The notes below the pieces were generated by a model. That model saw only the letters and a list, made by a program, of their open reading frames with translations, made no database searches and was not told where the DNA came from. DNA of 64,000 bases from an uncultured bacterium (GTDB lineage: Bacteria > Pseudomonadota > Gammaproteobacteria > Burkholderiales > Burkholderiaceae_C). The stretch lies in assembly GCA_903928495.1 (NCBI GenBank), contig CAIYQZ010000038.1, positions 31,472 through 95,471 on the forward strand, read 5' to 3'. The position numbers and the translations under genes are program-made. Below, in pieces: positions 9,943-19,479 of this stretch. Each line of letters starts with the position of its first letter. Position 1 is the first letter of the stretch.

Positions 9943-11145
9943 TCAAGCCGCAGCAGCCCGTTCCCAGTGCCGCAGCCGCCATGCGGCCCCCACGGCACAG
10001 GCAGCGGCGAGGGTGCCCGCCCAGAACACGGCCGACAGGCCCCATTGCGCACTGATTGCTCCGCCACCCAAACCGCCCAGCACGCCTGACACCCCATAGC
10101 CCAGCACCGTGTACAGCGCCTGCCCCCGCCCGCGCAGGCGGCCTGGGAAGTGGTGGGAAATCAGAGCAATGCACGCCGTGTGGTGCGCCGCAAACGTGAT
10201 GGCATGCAGCATTTGTGCCAGCACCAGCAGGGGCAACACCAGCGGCCAAGCGGCGGTCAGCGCCAGCCGTGCCGTGGCCAGCACCGCCGCCAACACCAGC
10301 CAGCCAGTCAGGCTCATCAGCGGCAGCCAGCGGCCTTGCGTGAAGAACCATGCCACCTCCAGCACCACCGACACAGCCCACAGTGCCCCGATGGTGGTTT
10401 TGCTGTAGCCCAGGCTGTCCAGGTACAGCGAAAAAAACACGTAAATGGCCATGTGCGACAACACATGGCAAAACACCGCCACAAACAACCACGCCACCGC
10501 CGGTTGGCGCAGCAGCGTCATGACAGGCTGGCTGGGCGGCTCGTGGGCGTGGGGTGCGGGCTCTTTCACATCCGGCAGCCACCACACGCTGGCGGTAAGG
10601 GCCAGCAAGGTGGCCACGGTCCAAGCGGGAAAATCGGCCATGCCACGCCGCTCGAACCACGCGCCGGCCGCCATCACCGTCACCAGAAACCCCAACGAGC
10701 CCCAGAGGCGCACCCGCCCATAGCGTTTGGCATCAAAGCTGCCGCCCTGGCTGACCAGGTGAGCCATGGCAGCTTCGCTCATGGGCATCATGGAACTGGT
10801 GTGCACAAACATCAGCAACAGCACCACCAGCAACCCGGCAAACCCCAGGTTGGCCCACAGTCCCAGCGAACACACCAGCGCGGCCGTGGCCCCATACCGC
10901 AGCAGCTTGACCCGTTCACCCGTGCGGTCGCTCAGCCAGCCCCAGCCGTACGGCGCAAACAGCCGCGTGGCCGACTGCACCGAGGTCAACATGCTGATGG
11001 CGAAAATGCCGAAACCCGCCTCCTGCAACCACAACGGCAGGTAGGGGTTGAAGAACCCGATGTGCGCAAAGTAGCTGGCCGACAGCGCCGAAAACGGCAC
11101 CAGCGATGCAGAGCCCAAGCCGGGGCCGCTGGCGGGTGTGGGCAT
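9943..11145 (-). CDS. MFS transporter, HcaT/PPP-like
   Basis: A 400-residue inner-membrane protein with about twelve hydrophobic segments. The N-terminal ASYFAHIGFFNPYLPLWLQ and the loop WGWLSDRTGERVKLL are typical of the MFS_1-like (HcaT, phenylpropionate-permease-like) group. The substrate cannot be told. The stop is close to the start of the ABC ATPase and the gene begins 9 bases after the tautomerase stop. The four genes from aldolase to ABC ATPase thus share direction and tight spacing. Confidence 0.88.
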   Translation of the reverse strand: MPTPASGPGLGSASLVPFSALSASYFAHIGFFNPYLPLWLQEAGFGIFAISMLTSVQSATRLFAPYGWGWLSDRTGERVKLLRYGATAALVCSLGLWANLGFAGLLVVLLLMFVHTSSMMPMSEAAMAHLVSQGGSFDAKRYGRVRLWGSLGFLVTVMAAGAWFERRGMADFPAWTVATLLALTASVWWLPDVKEPAPHAHEPPSQPVMTLLRQPAVAWLFVAVFCHVLSHMAIYVFFSLYLDSLGYSKTTIGALWAVSVVLEVAWFFTQGRWLPLMSLTGWLVLAAVLATARLALTAAWPLVLPLLVLAQMLHAITFAAHHTACIALISHHFPGRLRGRGQALYTVLGYGVSGVLGGLGGGAISAQWGLSAVFWAGTLAAACAVGAAWRLRHWERAAAA

Positions 11146-11154
11146 GGGGGCGCG

Positions 11155-11343
11155 TCAGTCGCGCTCGCTCCACAACACGCCACCGGTGGCCCAGTCTGAT
11201 TTTTTGACTTCGACCAAGATCACGTCCACCCCCTCGGGCTTGCTGCCCAGGGTGTTCACAGTGGCCTCAGTGAGGGCTTTGACCAGGGCTTTTTTCTGCT
11301 CGGACGTGCGGCCTTCGAACAGCTCAACATGGATGGTGGGCAT
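11155..11343 (-). CDS. 4-oxalocrotonate tautomerase-family protein
   Basis: A 62-residue protein starting MPTIHVELFEGR. After Met removal Pro1 is the catalytic base of the tautomerase superfamily; the size and the later ILVEVKKSDW segment also fit. Such enzymes isomerise enol/keto acids, for example in aromatic meta-cleavage. No other catabolic meta-pathway gene is nearby, so the true substrate is open. The start is ATG 11343; the frame upstream of it is not protein-like. Confidence 0.85.
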   Translation of the reverse strand: MPTIHVELFEGRTSEQKKALVKALTEATVNTLGSKPEGVDVILVEVKKSDWATGGVLWSERD

Positions 11344-11431
11344 AAAAATCAGTAGCTGTAAATCCAATACCAACAAGCGGTAGAGGCTATTTTTGTTTGT
11401 AAATGCTGCGGGGTGGGCCACCCGCTGTGCG

Positions 11432-12190
11432 TCAGCGTTGGTAGCTGCAATCCATCTTATCAAGCCGTCGGCGCAGGGCGGGCCATTCGCTGTCGCCATC
11501 GCGCTCGCTGCCGTCGCCCAGCCACTGGGCCAGTGTTCGGTCGGCCGTGGCAGGGCTGGCCTGCAGCACCTCGGCGCGGCCCGCACACGCGGCCATGGCA
11601 CGCAACTGCGCCTGGGCGGCCCGCTCCAGGCGGTGCATGAGCATGTAGGCCTCGGCCACTGTGGCACCCACGGTGAGGGTGCCGTGGTTCTCCAGAATGA
11701 GCCCGTCATTTGCACCCAGGTTGCACACCAGCCGTTCGCCTTCGGCGGGGGTGAGCGCAAGTCCTTCGTAGGCGTGGCGGCCCAGGCGGCCCCACAGGCG
11801 CATGGCATGTTGGGTGGTGGGCAACAGCCCGCCAGGCACCATCGACAAGGCCATGCCCCAAGGGGTGTGCAGGTGCAGCACGCACGCGGCATCGGGCCGC
11901 GCGGCATGGATGGCACCGTGGATGGCAAACCCAGTCGGGTTGACCGGGTGCGGTGAGTCGCACAGTTTGCGCCCACTCACATCCACCTTCACGAGGTTGG
12001 ACGCACACACCTCGTCAAACAACAGCCCGTAGGGGTTGATGAGGTAAACACCCGGCTCGCCCGGGACCGCGGCCGAGATGTGCGTGTAGATGGTGTCGTC
12101 CCAGCCATTCAGGGCGGCCAGCCGGTAGGCGGCGGCCAGGTCCCGGCGCACCGCCCACTCCTGCGGCGACACGGCGGGCGACACGACCAT
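11432..12190 (-). CDS. class II aldolase/adducin-family protein
   Basis: A 252-residue protein with the zinc-binding features of class II aldolases: HLHTPWGMAL (His-X-His) and a later ENHGTLTVG His ligand, plus THISAAVPG and NPYGLLFDEV. The substrate is unknown; relatives act on sugar phosphates or carry unassigned roles. Its ATG 12190 overlaps the aroC stop (TGATG), so the two are translationally coupled. That fixes the start; the upstream in-frame extension lies inside aroC. Confidence 0.88.
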   Translation of the reverse strand: MVVSPAVSPQEWAVRRDLAAAYRLAALNGWDDTIYTHISAAVPGEPGVYLINPYGLLFDEVCASNLVKVDVSGRKLCDSPHPVNPTGFAIHGAIHAARPDAACVLHLHTPWGMALSMVPGGLLPTTQHAMRLWGRLGRHAYEGLALTPAEGERLVCNLGANDGLILENHGTLTVGATVAEAYMLMHRLERAAQAQLRAMAACAGRAEVLQASPATADRTLAQWLGDGSERDGDSEWPALRRRLDKMDCSYQR

Positions 12191-13287
12191 CAGCCGCGCT
12201 GGCCGGGAATGGGAGCCACCGGCTGCGCCACATCGCCACACTGGGCGCGGTGTTGCAGGGCGTGCTCCATCACCACCAGGGCCAACATGGCCTCGGCAAT
12301 GGGGGTGGCGCGTATGCCCACGCACGGGTCGTGGCGGCCTTTGGTGATGACCTCGGCCGGTTCGCCGTCGGAGTTGATGGTGTCGCGCGGAATCAGGATG
12401 GAGCTGGTGGGCTTGATGGCAATGCTGACCTCCAGGTCTTGCCCGGTGCTGATGCCGCCCAACACGCCACCCGCGTTGTTGCCCACAAAGCCGGTGGGGG
12501 TGAGCGAGTCGCCATGGCTGCTGCCCTTGGCGGCCACGCAGCCAAAGCCCGCCCCGATTTCCACGCCCTTGACAGCGTTGATGCCCATCATGGCAAAGGC
12601 AATGTCGGCATCCAGCTTGTCAAACAGTGGCTGGCCCAAGCCCACGGGCATGTGCTGCGCGGTCACGCGCAGGCGGGCCCCGCAGGAGTCGCCGCTTTTG
12701 CGCAGAGCATTCATGTAGTCTTCCAAAGCACTCACGTCGGCCACCGGCGCAAAAAACGGGTTGTTGGGCACATGGGCCCAGTCTTCAAACCCGATGGGCA
12801 ACTCGCCGATTTGCGTCATGCAGCCTTTGAACGTGGTGCCGTGCACCTGCTGCAGCCATTTTTTGGCCACGGCACCAGCTGCCACCATGGGGGCGGTCAG
12901 GCGTGCCGACGAGCGACCGCCACCGCGCGGGTCGCGCAAGCCGTATTTGTGCCAGTAGGTGTAATCGGCGTGCCCGGGCCGGAAGGTTTGCAGGATGTCG
13001 CCGTAGTCTTTGCTTCGCTGGTCGGTGTTGTTGATCAGCAGGCAAATCGGGGTGCCGGTGGTAAGCCCCTGGTACACACCGCTCATGATCTGCACGGCAT
13101 CGGGTTCGTTGCGCTGCGTCACGAACTTGCTGGTGCCGGGGCGGCGGCGGTCGAGGTCAGGCTGTATGTCAGTCTCGGCCAGCGCCAGTCCGGGGGGACA
13201 CCCGTCGATCACGCAGCCAATGGCCAGGCCGTGGGATTCACCGAAGTTGGTGACTGCGAAAAGGGTGCCGAAGGTGTTGCCGCTCAT
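12190..13287 (-). CDS. aroC: chorismate synthase
   Basis: Converts 5-enolpyruvylshikimate-3-phosphate to chorismate with reduced FMN, the last step of the common aromatic pathway. The 365 residues carry the family signatures: GESHG near the N terminus, [14 protein letters not shown], the GGGRSSAR motif and a C-terminal GRHDPCVG(I)RA. The length is normal. It is followed without a gap by the aldolase gene. Confidence 0.97.
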   Translation of the reverse strand: MSGNTFGTLFAVTNFGESHGLAIGCVIDGCPPGLALAETDIQPDLDRRRPGTSKFVTQRNEPDAVQIMSGVYQGLTTGTPICLLINNTDQRSKDYGDILQTFRPGHADYTYWHKYGLRDPRGGGRSSARLTAPMVAAGAVAKKWLQQVHGTTFKGCMTQIGELPIGFEDWAHVPNNPFFAPVADVSALEDYMNALRKSGDSCGARLRVTAQHMPVGLGQPLFDKLDADIAFAMMGINAVKGVEIGAGFGCVAAKGSSHGDSLTPTGFVGNNAGGVLGGISTGQDLEVSIAIKPTSSILIPRDTINSDGEPAEVITKGRHDPCVGIRATPIAEAMLALVVMEHALQHRAQCGDVAQPVAPIPGQRG

Positions 13288-13319
13288 GGCCGGGAATTAT
13301 CCCCGACCCTGCAACCGCC

Positions 13320-13778
13320 TCATTGGCTGGAAGCTGTGCTTTCGGCCTCAGGCCAGTCGCGGATGTAGGCCTTGAGCATTTTGTTCTCGAAATTCTGGCT
13401 GTCGACCACGGCTTTGGCCACGTCGTAAAAGCTGATCACGCCCATCAGCATGCGGTTGTCCATGACCGGCATGTAGCGGCAGTGGCGCTCGATCATCATG
13501 GGCCGCACTGCGTCGAGTTCGGTGTCGGGGGTGCAACTCAGAGGGCCGCCGTCCATCACTTCACGCACGGTGTGGGTGCCCAGTGCACCACCGTTTCTGG
13601 CGAGGTTGTGGATGACCTCGCGGAAGGTGAGCATCCCCACCAGTTCACCGCGCTCCATGATGGCAAGGGAGCCAATGTCAAAGTGCGCCATGGTTTCCAC
13701 GGCGGTTTGAAGGCTGTCGTCGGGGGATGCGGTGTAGAGCGTGCCGCCCTTGACCCGGAGAATGTCGCTGACTTTCAT
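13320..13778 (-). CDS. tandem CBS-domain protein
   Basis: A 152-residue protein made of two CBS domains (about 1-65 and 70-140), with MKVSDILRVKGG, GSLAIMERGELVGMLTFREV and RYMPVMDNRMLMGVISFYDV. Stand-alone CBS pairs bind adenine nucleotides and act as energy-state sensors; the partner is unknown. The start at ATG 13778 is preceded by AAGGAGACACC. The longer open frame runs antisense-like through ilvD and was discarded. Confidence 0.9.
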   Translation of the reverse strand: MKVSDILRVKGGTLYTASPDDSLQTAVETMAHFDIGSLAIMERGELVGMLTFREVIHNLARNGGALGTHTVREVMDGGPLSCTPDTELDAVRPMMIERHCRYMPVMDNRMLMGVISFYDVAKAVVDSQNFENKMLKAYIRDWPEAESTASSQ

Positions 13779-13872
13779 GGTGTCTCCTTGTGGGGCCGAG
13801 GGCCCGCTGGTGGAGCCGCCAATATAGCGCAGCACCCTGCCTTTGGCAGGCCCATTTTGCCGGGTGTTTCCC

Positions 13873-15732
13873 TCAGTCGCCCAAAAGCGAAACGTCGCGC
13901 ACCGCGCCTTTGTCGGCAGACGTGGCCAGCAGGGCGTATGCCTTGAGCGCGGTGGTGACTTTGCGAGGGCGTGGCAAGGCAGGCTTCCAGCCTTTTGCAT
14001 CTTGCTCGGCCCGGCGGGCAGCCAGTTCATCGTCTGACAGCAACACGTCAATGCGGCGGTTGACGATGTCGATGCGGATGCGGTCACCGTTGCGCACCAG
14101 GCCAATGGCGCCGCCGGCAGCCGCCTCGGGCGACACGTGGCCAATGGACAGGCCAGACGTACCGCCGGAAAAGCGGCCATCGGTGACCAGGGCACAGGCT
14201 TTGCCCAACCCTTTGGACTTGATGTAGCTGGTCGGGTAGAGCATTTCCTGCATCCCGGGGCCGCCTTTGGGGCCTTCGTAGCGCACCACCACCACGTCAC
14301 CGGCCTTGACCTTGTCGTCCAGGATGTTGGCCACGGCTTCGTCCTGGCTTTCCACCACATGGGCGGGGCCTTCGAACACCAGCAGACTGTCGTCCACACC
14401 GGCGGTTTTGACCACGCAACCGTCGAGGGCGATGTTGCCGGTCAGCACCGCCAGGCCACCCTGCTGCGAATAAGCGTTTTCACCCGAACGGATGCAGCCC
14501 GACGCACGGTCAGTGTCCAGGCTGGGCCAACGGGTGGCCTGGCTGAATGCCACCTGGGTGGGAATGCCACCGGGGCCAGCTTTGTAGAACGTTTTGACCT
14601 CTTCGCTGGGGTTGCGGGCAATGTCCCACTGGTCCAGCGCGTCTTTCATGGAGGCGCTGTGAACGGTGGGTACATCGGTGTGCAGCTTGCCGGCGCGGTC
14701 CAATTCGCCCAGTATGGCCATGATGCCGCCCGCGCGGTGCACGTCTTCAATGTGGTACTTGTCGGTGTTGGGGGCCACTTTGCACAGCTGCGGCACGATG
14801 AGCGACATGCGATCGATGTCGGCCAGGGTGAAGTCGATTTCAGCTTCCAGCGCAATGGCCAGCAGGTGCAGGATGGTGTTGGTGGAGCCACCCATGGCAA
14901 TGTCGAGGGCAATGGCATTTTCAAACGCCTTGAACCCCATGGAGCGGGGCAACACCGTGGCATCGTCCTGCTCGTAATAGCGGTGGCACAGTTCCACCGC
15001 CAGGCGCCCTGCCCGCTTGAACAGTTGCTCACGGTCTGCATGTGTGGCCAGCACAGTGCCGTTGCCTGGCAAGGACAAGCCCAGCGCCTCGGTCAGACAG
15101 TTCATGCTGTTGGCAGTGAACATGCCCGAACAAGAACCACAGGTGGGGCAAGCCGAGCGCTCCACTTCGGCCAGGTCAGCGTCGCTCACTTTGTCGTCGG
15201 CGGCCATGACCATGGCATCGACCAAATCGAGCTTTTTGAACTGAATGGTTTGTGTGGCCGGGTTGGTGAGGTTGGCCTTGCCGGCCTCCATGGGGCCGCC
15301 AGACACAAACACCACCGGAATGTTCAGGCGCATGGCGGCCATCAGCATGCCGGGGGTGATCTTGTCGCAGTTGGAAATGCAGACCAGTGCGTCGGCGCAG
15401 TGGGCGTTGACCATGTATTCGACGCTGTCGGCAATGATGTCGCGGCTGGGCAGCGAATACAACATGCCGTCGTGCCCCATGGCAATGCCGTCGTCCACGG
15501 CAATGGTGTTGAACTCTTTGGCCACACCACCGGCTGCCTCGATCTCGCGGGCCACCAACTGGCCCAGGTCTTTCAAGTGAACATGGCCGGGCACGAACTG
15601 CGTGAACGAGTTGGCAATGGCAATGATGGGCTTGGAGAAATCACCATCCTTCATGCCAGTGGCACGCCACAGGGCACGGGCACCGGCCATGTTGCGGCCA
15701 GCGGTGGATGTTTTGGAGCGGTATGCGGGCAT
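13873..15732 (-). CDS. ilvD: dihydroxy-acid dehydratase
   Basis: Dehydrates 2,3-dihydroxy-isovalerate and its isoleucine analogue in branched-chain amino acid synthesis. The 619 residues hold the iron-sulfur cysteine motifs [10 protein letters not shown] and [16 protein letters not shown], and the C-terminal [20 protein letters not shown]. The length matches the roughly 615-residue long class. The next gene in the same direction, the CBS protein, begins about 95 bases after the stop. Confidence 0.97.
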   Translation of the reverse strand: MPAYRSKTSTAGRNMAGARALWRATGMKDGDFSKPIIAIANSFTQFVPGHVHLKDLGQLVAREIEAAGGVAKEFNTIAVDDGIAMGHDGMLYSLPSRDIIADSVEYMVNAHCADALVCISNCDKITPGMLMAAMRLNIPVVFVSGGPMEAGKANLTNPATQTIQFKKLDLVDAMVMAADDKVSDADLAEVERSACPTCGSCSGMFTANSMNCLTEALGLSLPGNGTVLATHADREQLFKRAGRLAVELCHRYYEQDDATVLPRSMGFKAFENAIALDIAMGGSTNTILHLLAIALEAEIDFTLADIDRMSLIVPQLCKVAPNTDKYHIEDVHRAGGIMAILGELDRAGKLHTDVPTVHSASMKDALDQWDIARNPSEEVKTFYKAGPGGIPTQVAFSQATRWPSLDTDRASGCIRSGENAYSQQGGLAVLTGNIALDGCVVKTAGVDDSLLVFEGPAHVVESQDEAVANILDDKVKAGDVVVVRYEGPKGGPGMQEMLYPTSYIKSKGLGKACALVTDGRFSGGTSGLSIGHVSPEAAAGGAIGLVRNGDRIRIDIVNRRIDVLLSDDELAARRAEQDAKGWKPALPRPRKVTTALKAYALLATSADKGAVRDVSLLGD

Positions 15733-15813
15733 GGTTCAGGAGGGTTAAACGTGTGGTGGTGGGGCCGAAAAGTGGGCGCGATTATCTCGCAGGCGCAACA
15801 CTTGCATCGATAT

Positions 15814-16053
15814 TCACTTGCGTTTTGGGGGCAATCCCATGGATTGGCGCTGGCGGTCTACGCGCGCTTTCACGCGCTGGTTTTCGCGCTCAACCACCTT
15901 GCGCTTGGTGTAGCCGGAGTAGTCCGCCCAACTCCACCACGCAGCGGCCAGTCCGAAAGGAGTCAGCACGCCCCACCAAGGCCAGGTGGCCACCAGCGTC
16001 AGCTCTTGCAACTTCAACAACACGAGCAACAGCCCCAATCCCAAAAACCACAT
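15814..16053 (-). CDS. small Trp-rich membrane protein (TIGR04438-like)
   Basis: A 79-residue protein starting MWFLGLGLLLVLLKL, with a second Trp-rich helix (TWPWWGVLTPFGLAAAWWSW) and a basic C terminus. This matches the short Trp-rich family typical of Burkholderiales; the function is unknown. The start is ATG 16053, with AAGGAG eight bases before it; an in-frame ATG further upstream adds a non-conserved leader. It is divergent from the cytochrome gene. Confidence 0.82.
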   Translation of the reverse strand: MWFLGLGLLLVLLKLQELTLVATWPWWGVLTPFGLAAAWWSWADYSGYTKRKVVERENQRVKARVDRQRQSMGLPPKRK

Positions 16054-16104
16054 GACGTGCTCCTTGTCAACCACAGAATTCCGTATGAAACAGACTGTAA
16101 CGTG

Positions 16105-16132
16105 ATGACCCAAATCAAACAAAACCTATAAA
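16105..16132 (+). promoter_or_regulatory. putative promoter of cytochrome c gene
   Basis: A near-consensus -10 TATAAA (16127-16132) lies 16 bases after a weak -35-like ATGACC (16105-16110). It is about 48 bases before the cytochrome start codon. The call rests on sequence resemblance only. Confidence 0.35.
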
Positions 16133-16179
16133 ATCAGCGCTGGCTTATTTACCAACCCCACCCACGAGGATATTGCCCC

Positions 16180-16485
16180 ATGAAACGTGCCCTGATCGTT
16201 CTCGCATCCGCTCTGGCTGTTGCCGCCCCCGCCTTTGCAAGCGAAGCCCTGCTGAAGGCCAACAACTGCATGGCCTGCCACGCCATCGACAAGAAACTGG
16301 TTGGCCCTGCATACAAAGACGTGGCCAAAAAGCACGGTGGCGATGCATCCAAGGCCGATGCATTGGCAGCCAAGATCATCAAGGGTGGCTCTGGTGTGTA
16401 CGGTGCCATCCCCATGCCTGCCAACCCAAAAGTGTCTGAAGCCGATGCCAAAGCCATGGCCACCTACATCCTCGGCCTGAAGTAA
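16180..16485 (+). CDS. periplasmic class I cytochrome c (c551/c552 type)
   Basis: A 101-residue protein with a signal peptide (MKRALIVLASALAVAAPAFA, cleavage before SEALL). The heme-binding motif is CMACH, and the distal Met ligand lies in GAIPMPANP. It is a small single-heme electron carrier of about 80 mature residues, probably a donor to terminal oxidases or peroxidases. It stands alone as a single-gene transcript with a strong terminator after it. Confidence 0.93.
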   Translation: MKRALIVLASALAVAAPAFASEALLKANNCMACHAIDKKLVGPAYKDVAKKHGGDASKADALAAKIIKGGSGVYGAIPMPANPKVSEADAKAMATYILGLK

Positions 16486-16524
16486 TTGCCTGCTGCTGGC
16501 CCTGCGGGCCAGCGCATGACAAAC

Positions 16525-16562
16525 AAAAACCCCGCCAACTGGCAACAGTTGGCGGGGTTTTT
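16525..16562 (+). terminator. Rho-independent terminator after cytochrome c gene
   Basis: A perfect stem AACCCCGCCAACTG / CAGTTGGCGGGGTT with a four-base loop (GCAA) is followed by a T-run. It begins about 40 bases after the stop. An A-run on the other side means it may also act on transcripts from the opposite strand (acs side). Confidence 0.92.
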
Positions 16563-16635
16563 ACATGGCTTTTCAAGCCCTGGCGCTTGATGGTATTGGA
16601 TTTTCAGCTATCAAACTGAAAACCCAAAAACCGCA

Positions 16636-18618
16636 TCACAGGTTCTCGGACAGCTGATCGAGAATGGCCGGGTTCTCCAGCGTGCTGGTGTCCTGTGTGA
16701 TGGCCTCGCCCTTGGCGATGCTGCGCAGCAGACGGCGCATGATCTTGCCGGAGCGGGTCTTGGGCAGGTTGTCGCCAAAGCGGATGTCTTTGGGCTTGGC
16801 AATCGGGCCGATTTCTTTGCCCACGTGGTCGCGCAGTTGTTTGGCAATGGCCTTGGCCTCGTCGCCGGTGGGGCGGCTGCGCTTGAGCACCACAAACGCC
16901 ACGACGGCTTCGCCGGTGGTGTCGTCAGGACGGCCCACCACAGCAGCTTCGGCCACCAGTTCGGTGCAACTCACCAGGGCAGATTCGATTTCCATCGTGC
17001 CCATGCGGTGACCGGACACGTTCAGCACATCGTCGATACGACCGGTGATGGTGAAGTAACCGGTTTTTTCGTCGCGGATGGCGCCGTCGCCAGCCAGGTA
17101 GTACTTGCCCTTGAAGTCGTCTGGGTAGTAGCTCTTGACGAAGCGGTCTGGGTCGCCCCAGATGGTGCGGATCATGGAAGGCCAAGGCTTCTTGACCACC
17201 AGGATGCCGCCCTGGCCGTTGGGTACGTCTTTGCCGGTTTCGTCCACGATGGCGGCCTGAATGCCGGGGAACGGCAGCGTGCAGGAACCAGGAATCATGG
17301 GTGTGGCGCCTGGCAGCGGGGTGATCATGTGACCACCGGTTTCGGTTTGCCAGAAGGTGTCAACAATAGGGCAGCGGCCGCCACCCACGTGCTTGTGGTA
17401 CCACTCCCAGGCAGCGGGGTTGATTGGCTCGCCCACCGAACCCAGCAGACGCAGGCTGGACAGGTCATAGCTCTTGGGGTGCACGGCGTCGTTCGCTTCA
17501 GCGGCCTTGATGAGCGAACGGATGGCGGTGGGGGCGGTATAGAAAATGCTGACCTTGTGGTCTTGGATCATTTTCCAGAAGCGACCGGCATCGGGGTAGG
17601 TGGGCACGCCCTCAAACACGATTTCGGTGCCGCCCAGGGCCAAGGGGCCGTAGGTGATGTAGGTGTGACCCGTGACCCAGCCGATGTCTGCCGTGCACCA
17701 GAACACATCGTTCTGCTTCAGGTCGAACGTGAGCTTGGTGGTCAGAGCAGCGTGCAGCAGATAGCCGCCGGTGCTGTGTTGCACACCCTTGGGTTTGCCG
17801 GTGGAGCCGGACGTGTACAGCAGGAACAGCGGGTGCTCGGCCGACACCCAGGTGGGTTCACAGGTGGTGGGTTGGTTTGCCACCACGTCGTCCATCCACA
17901 CATCACGGCCTTCGGTCATGGCAATGGCTGAACCAGAGCGCTTGACGACCAGCACCTTTTGCACGGAATCGCAACCGCCCAAAGCGAGGGCGTCGTTCAC
18001 GATGGACTTCAGGGGCAACTGCTTGCCGCCACGCACTTGGTGGTCTGCGGTGATGACCGCTTTGGCGCCGGTGTCCTGGATGCGGTCGCGCACGCTTTGT
18101 GCCGAGAAGCCGCCGAACACGACAGAGTGGGTGGCACCGATGCGGGCGCAGGCCTGCATGGCAGCGACGCCGTCGATGGACATGGAGATGTAAATGACCA
18201 CACGGTCACCTTTCTCGATGCCCATGGCCTTCAGGCCGTTGGCGATCTGGCAGGTTTTGGCCAGCAGTTCGCTGTAGGTGATCTTGGTGACTTCACCGCC
18301 GTCGGCTTCAAAAATGATGGCTGTTTTGTCGCCCAGGCCTTTTTCGACGTTGCGGTCCAGGCAGTTGTAGGAGGCGTTCAGGGTGCCATCTTCAAACCAC
18401 TTGAAGAACGGAGCGTTGCTTTCGTCCAGGGTTTTGGTGAAGGGGGTTTTCCAGCTCAGCAGCTCACGGGCGTTTTTGGCCCAAAAGCCTTCGTAGTCTG
18501 TTTCGGCTTCTTTGCACAAAGCTTCGTAAGCAGCCATGCCCGACACAGCGGCGTTTTTCACAAACTCTTCGCTGGGCAAATAGGTGGGCAATGCGGTTGC
18601 ACCTTCGGTAGCAGTCAT
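16636..18618 (-). CDS. acs: acetyl-CoA synthetase
   Basis: AMP-forming activation of acetate to acetyl-CoA. The 660 residues show the adenylate-forming motif [14 protein letters not shown], the WQTETGG segment, and [11 protein letters not shown] with the catalytic lysine that is usually regulated by acetylation. The start is ATG 18618 ([11 protein letters not shown]), with CCAGGAGACAAC before it. The frame runs 68 codons further upstream without family similarity. It is divergent from yqhA. Confidence 0.96.
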   Translation of the reverse strand: MTATEGATALPTYLPSEEFVKNAAVSGMAAYEALCKEAETDYEGFWAKNARELLSWKTPFTKTLDESNAPFFKWFEDGTLNASYNCLDRNVEKGLGDKTAIIFEADGGEVTKITYSELLAKTCQIANGLKAMGIEKGDRVVIYISMSIDGVAAMQACARIGATHSVVFGGFSAQSVRDRIQDTGAKAVITADHQVRGGKQLPLKSIVNDALALGGCDSVQKVLVVKRSGSAIAMTEGRDVWMDDVVANQPTTCEPTWVSAEHPLFLLYTSGSTGKPKGVQHSTGGYLLHAALTTKLTFDLKQNDVFWCTADIGWVTGHTYITYGPLALGGTEIVFEGVPTYPDAGRFWKMIQDHKVSIFYTAPTAIRSLIKAAEANDAVHPKSYDLSSLRLLGSVGEPINPAAWEWYHKHVGGGRCPIVDTFWQTETGGHMITPLPGATPMIPGSCTLPFPGIQAAIVDETGKDVPNGQGGILVVKKPWPSMIRTIWGDPDRFVKSYYPDDFKGKYYLAGDGAIRDEKTGYFTITGRIDDVLNVSGHRMGTMEIESALVSCTELVAEAAVVGRPDDTTGEAVVAFVVLKRSRPTGDEAKAIAKQLRDHVGKEIGPIAKPKDIRFGDNLPKTRSGKIMRRLLRSIAKGEAITQDTSTLENPAILDQLSENL

Positions 18619-18767
18619 GTTGTCTCCTGGACGGTGAAAAGGGTTGCGCCTAATGTCACGGGGCGCTCTTACATGCGTCTGACTGGCCCCAAGCTTACAG
18701 CCGGGGGTATGGGCCACTACAATCGCCGCCTCGGGCCGCACCGGCCCTGTTTCCTGCTGCACCTGCC

Positions 18768-19376
18768 ATGTCACACCCCACGCCAACCGATCAGAAATCT
18801 GCGCCTTTGCGGCCACTCCCACGATTGATTTTTGCCAGCCGCTGGTTGCAGTTGCCGTTGTATCTGGGCCTGATTGCGGCTCAAGGTGTTTATGTGGTGC
18901 ACTTCCTGATTGAACTGTTGCACCTCATCGAGGCCGCTTTTGGCAGCCAGACGGCACTGCAAGCGCTGATTGGGAGCATTGGTTACAAGTCCGATGTGGA
19001 GATCCACCACCTGAACGAAACCATCATCATGCTGGTGGTGCTGGCGCTGATCGACGTGGTGATGATTTCGAACCTGCTGATCATGGTGATCGTGGGCGGG
19101 TATGAGACCTTCGTCAGCCGCATGGAACTTGACGGTCACCGCGACCAACCGGAGTGGCTTGACCATGTGAACGCGTCGGTGCTGAAAGTGAAGCTGGCCA
19201 CCGCCATCATTGGCATCTCGTCGATCCACCTGCTGAAAACCTTCATCAACGCCGCCAACTACGACCTCAAAGTGCTGATGTGGCAAACCATCATCCACGT
19301 GGTGTTCCTGCTCAGCGCGATTGCCATTGCCTACACAGACAAGCTGCTGAACAGCTCCCACGCCGCCAAACACTGA
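18768..19376 (+). CDS. yqhA: YqhA/UPF0114 family membrane protein
   Basis: A 202-residue inner-membrane protein with three to four hydrophobic helices and the family signature [26 protein letters not shown] split around its conserved loop, as well as [13 protein letters not shown]. The biochemical function is not established in the family. Confidence 0.87.
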   Translation: MSHPTPTDQKSAPLRPLPRLIFASRWLQLPLYLGLIAAQGVYVVHFLIELLHLIEAAFGSQTALQALIGSIGYKSDVEIHHLNETIIMLVVLALIDVVMISNLLIMVIVGGYETFVSRMELDGHRDQPEWLDHVNASVLKVKLATAIIGISSIHLLKTFINAANYDLKVLMWQTIIHVVFLLSAIAIAYTDKLLNSSHAAKH

Positions 19377-19479
19377 TCCAGTTGACCCGGCCCCTGACGG
19401 GCCGCACAGGGTGTCAGCTTGTGTTGCATTGGGGTGCGTAGAATTTGGCGGCTTTCTCCGCACACATTCCACGCACACC

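Noticed and set aside
9929..10660. N-terminal extension of the ABC ATPase frame
   Set aside because: It overlaps the MFS gene out of frame; a clear ribosome-binding site marks the GTG at 9928.
11344..11976. Upstream extension of the tautomerase frame
   Set aside because: Pro1 after the Met at 11343 is required for activity in this family, and the extension overlaps the aldolase gene.
14137..16131. Long open frame antisense to ilvD (664 codons)
   Set aside because: It mirrors ilvD codon structure and has no conserved motif.
16106..16132. FNR/Anr-type site before the cytochrome gene
   Set aside because: The half-sites do not match TTGAT-N4-ATCAA well enough.
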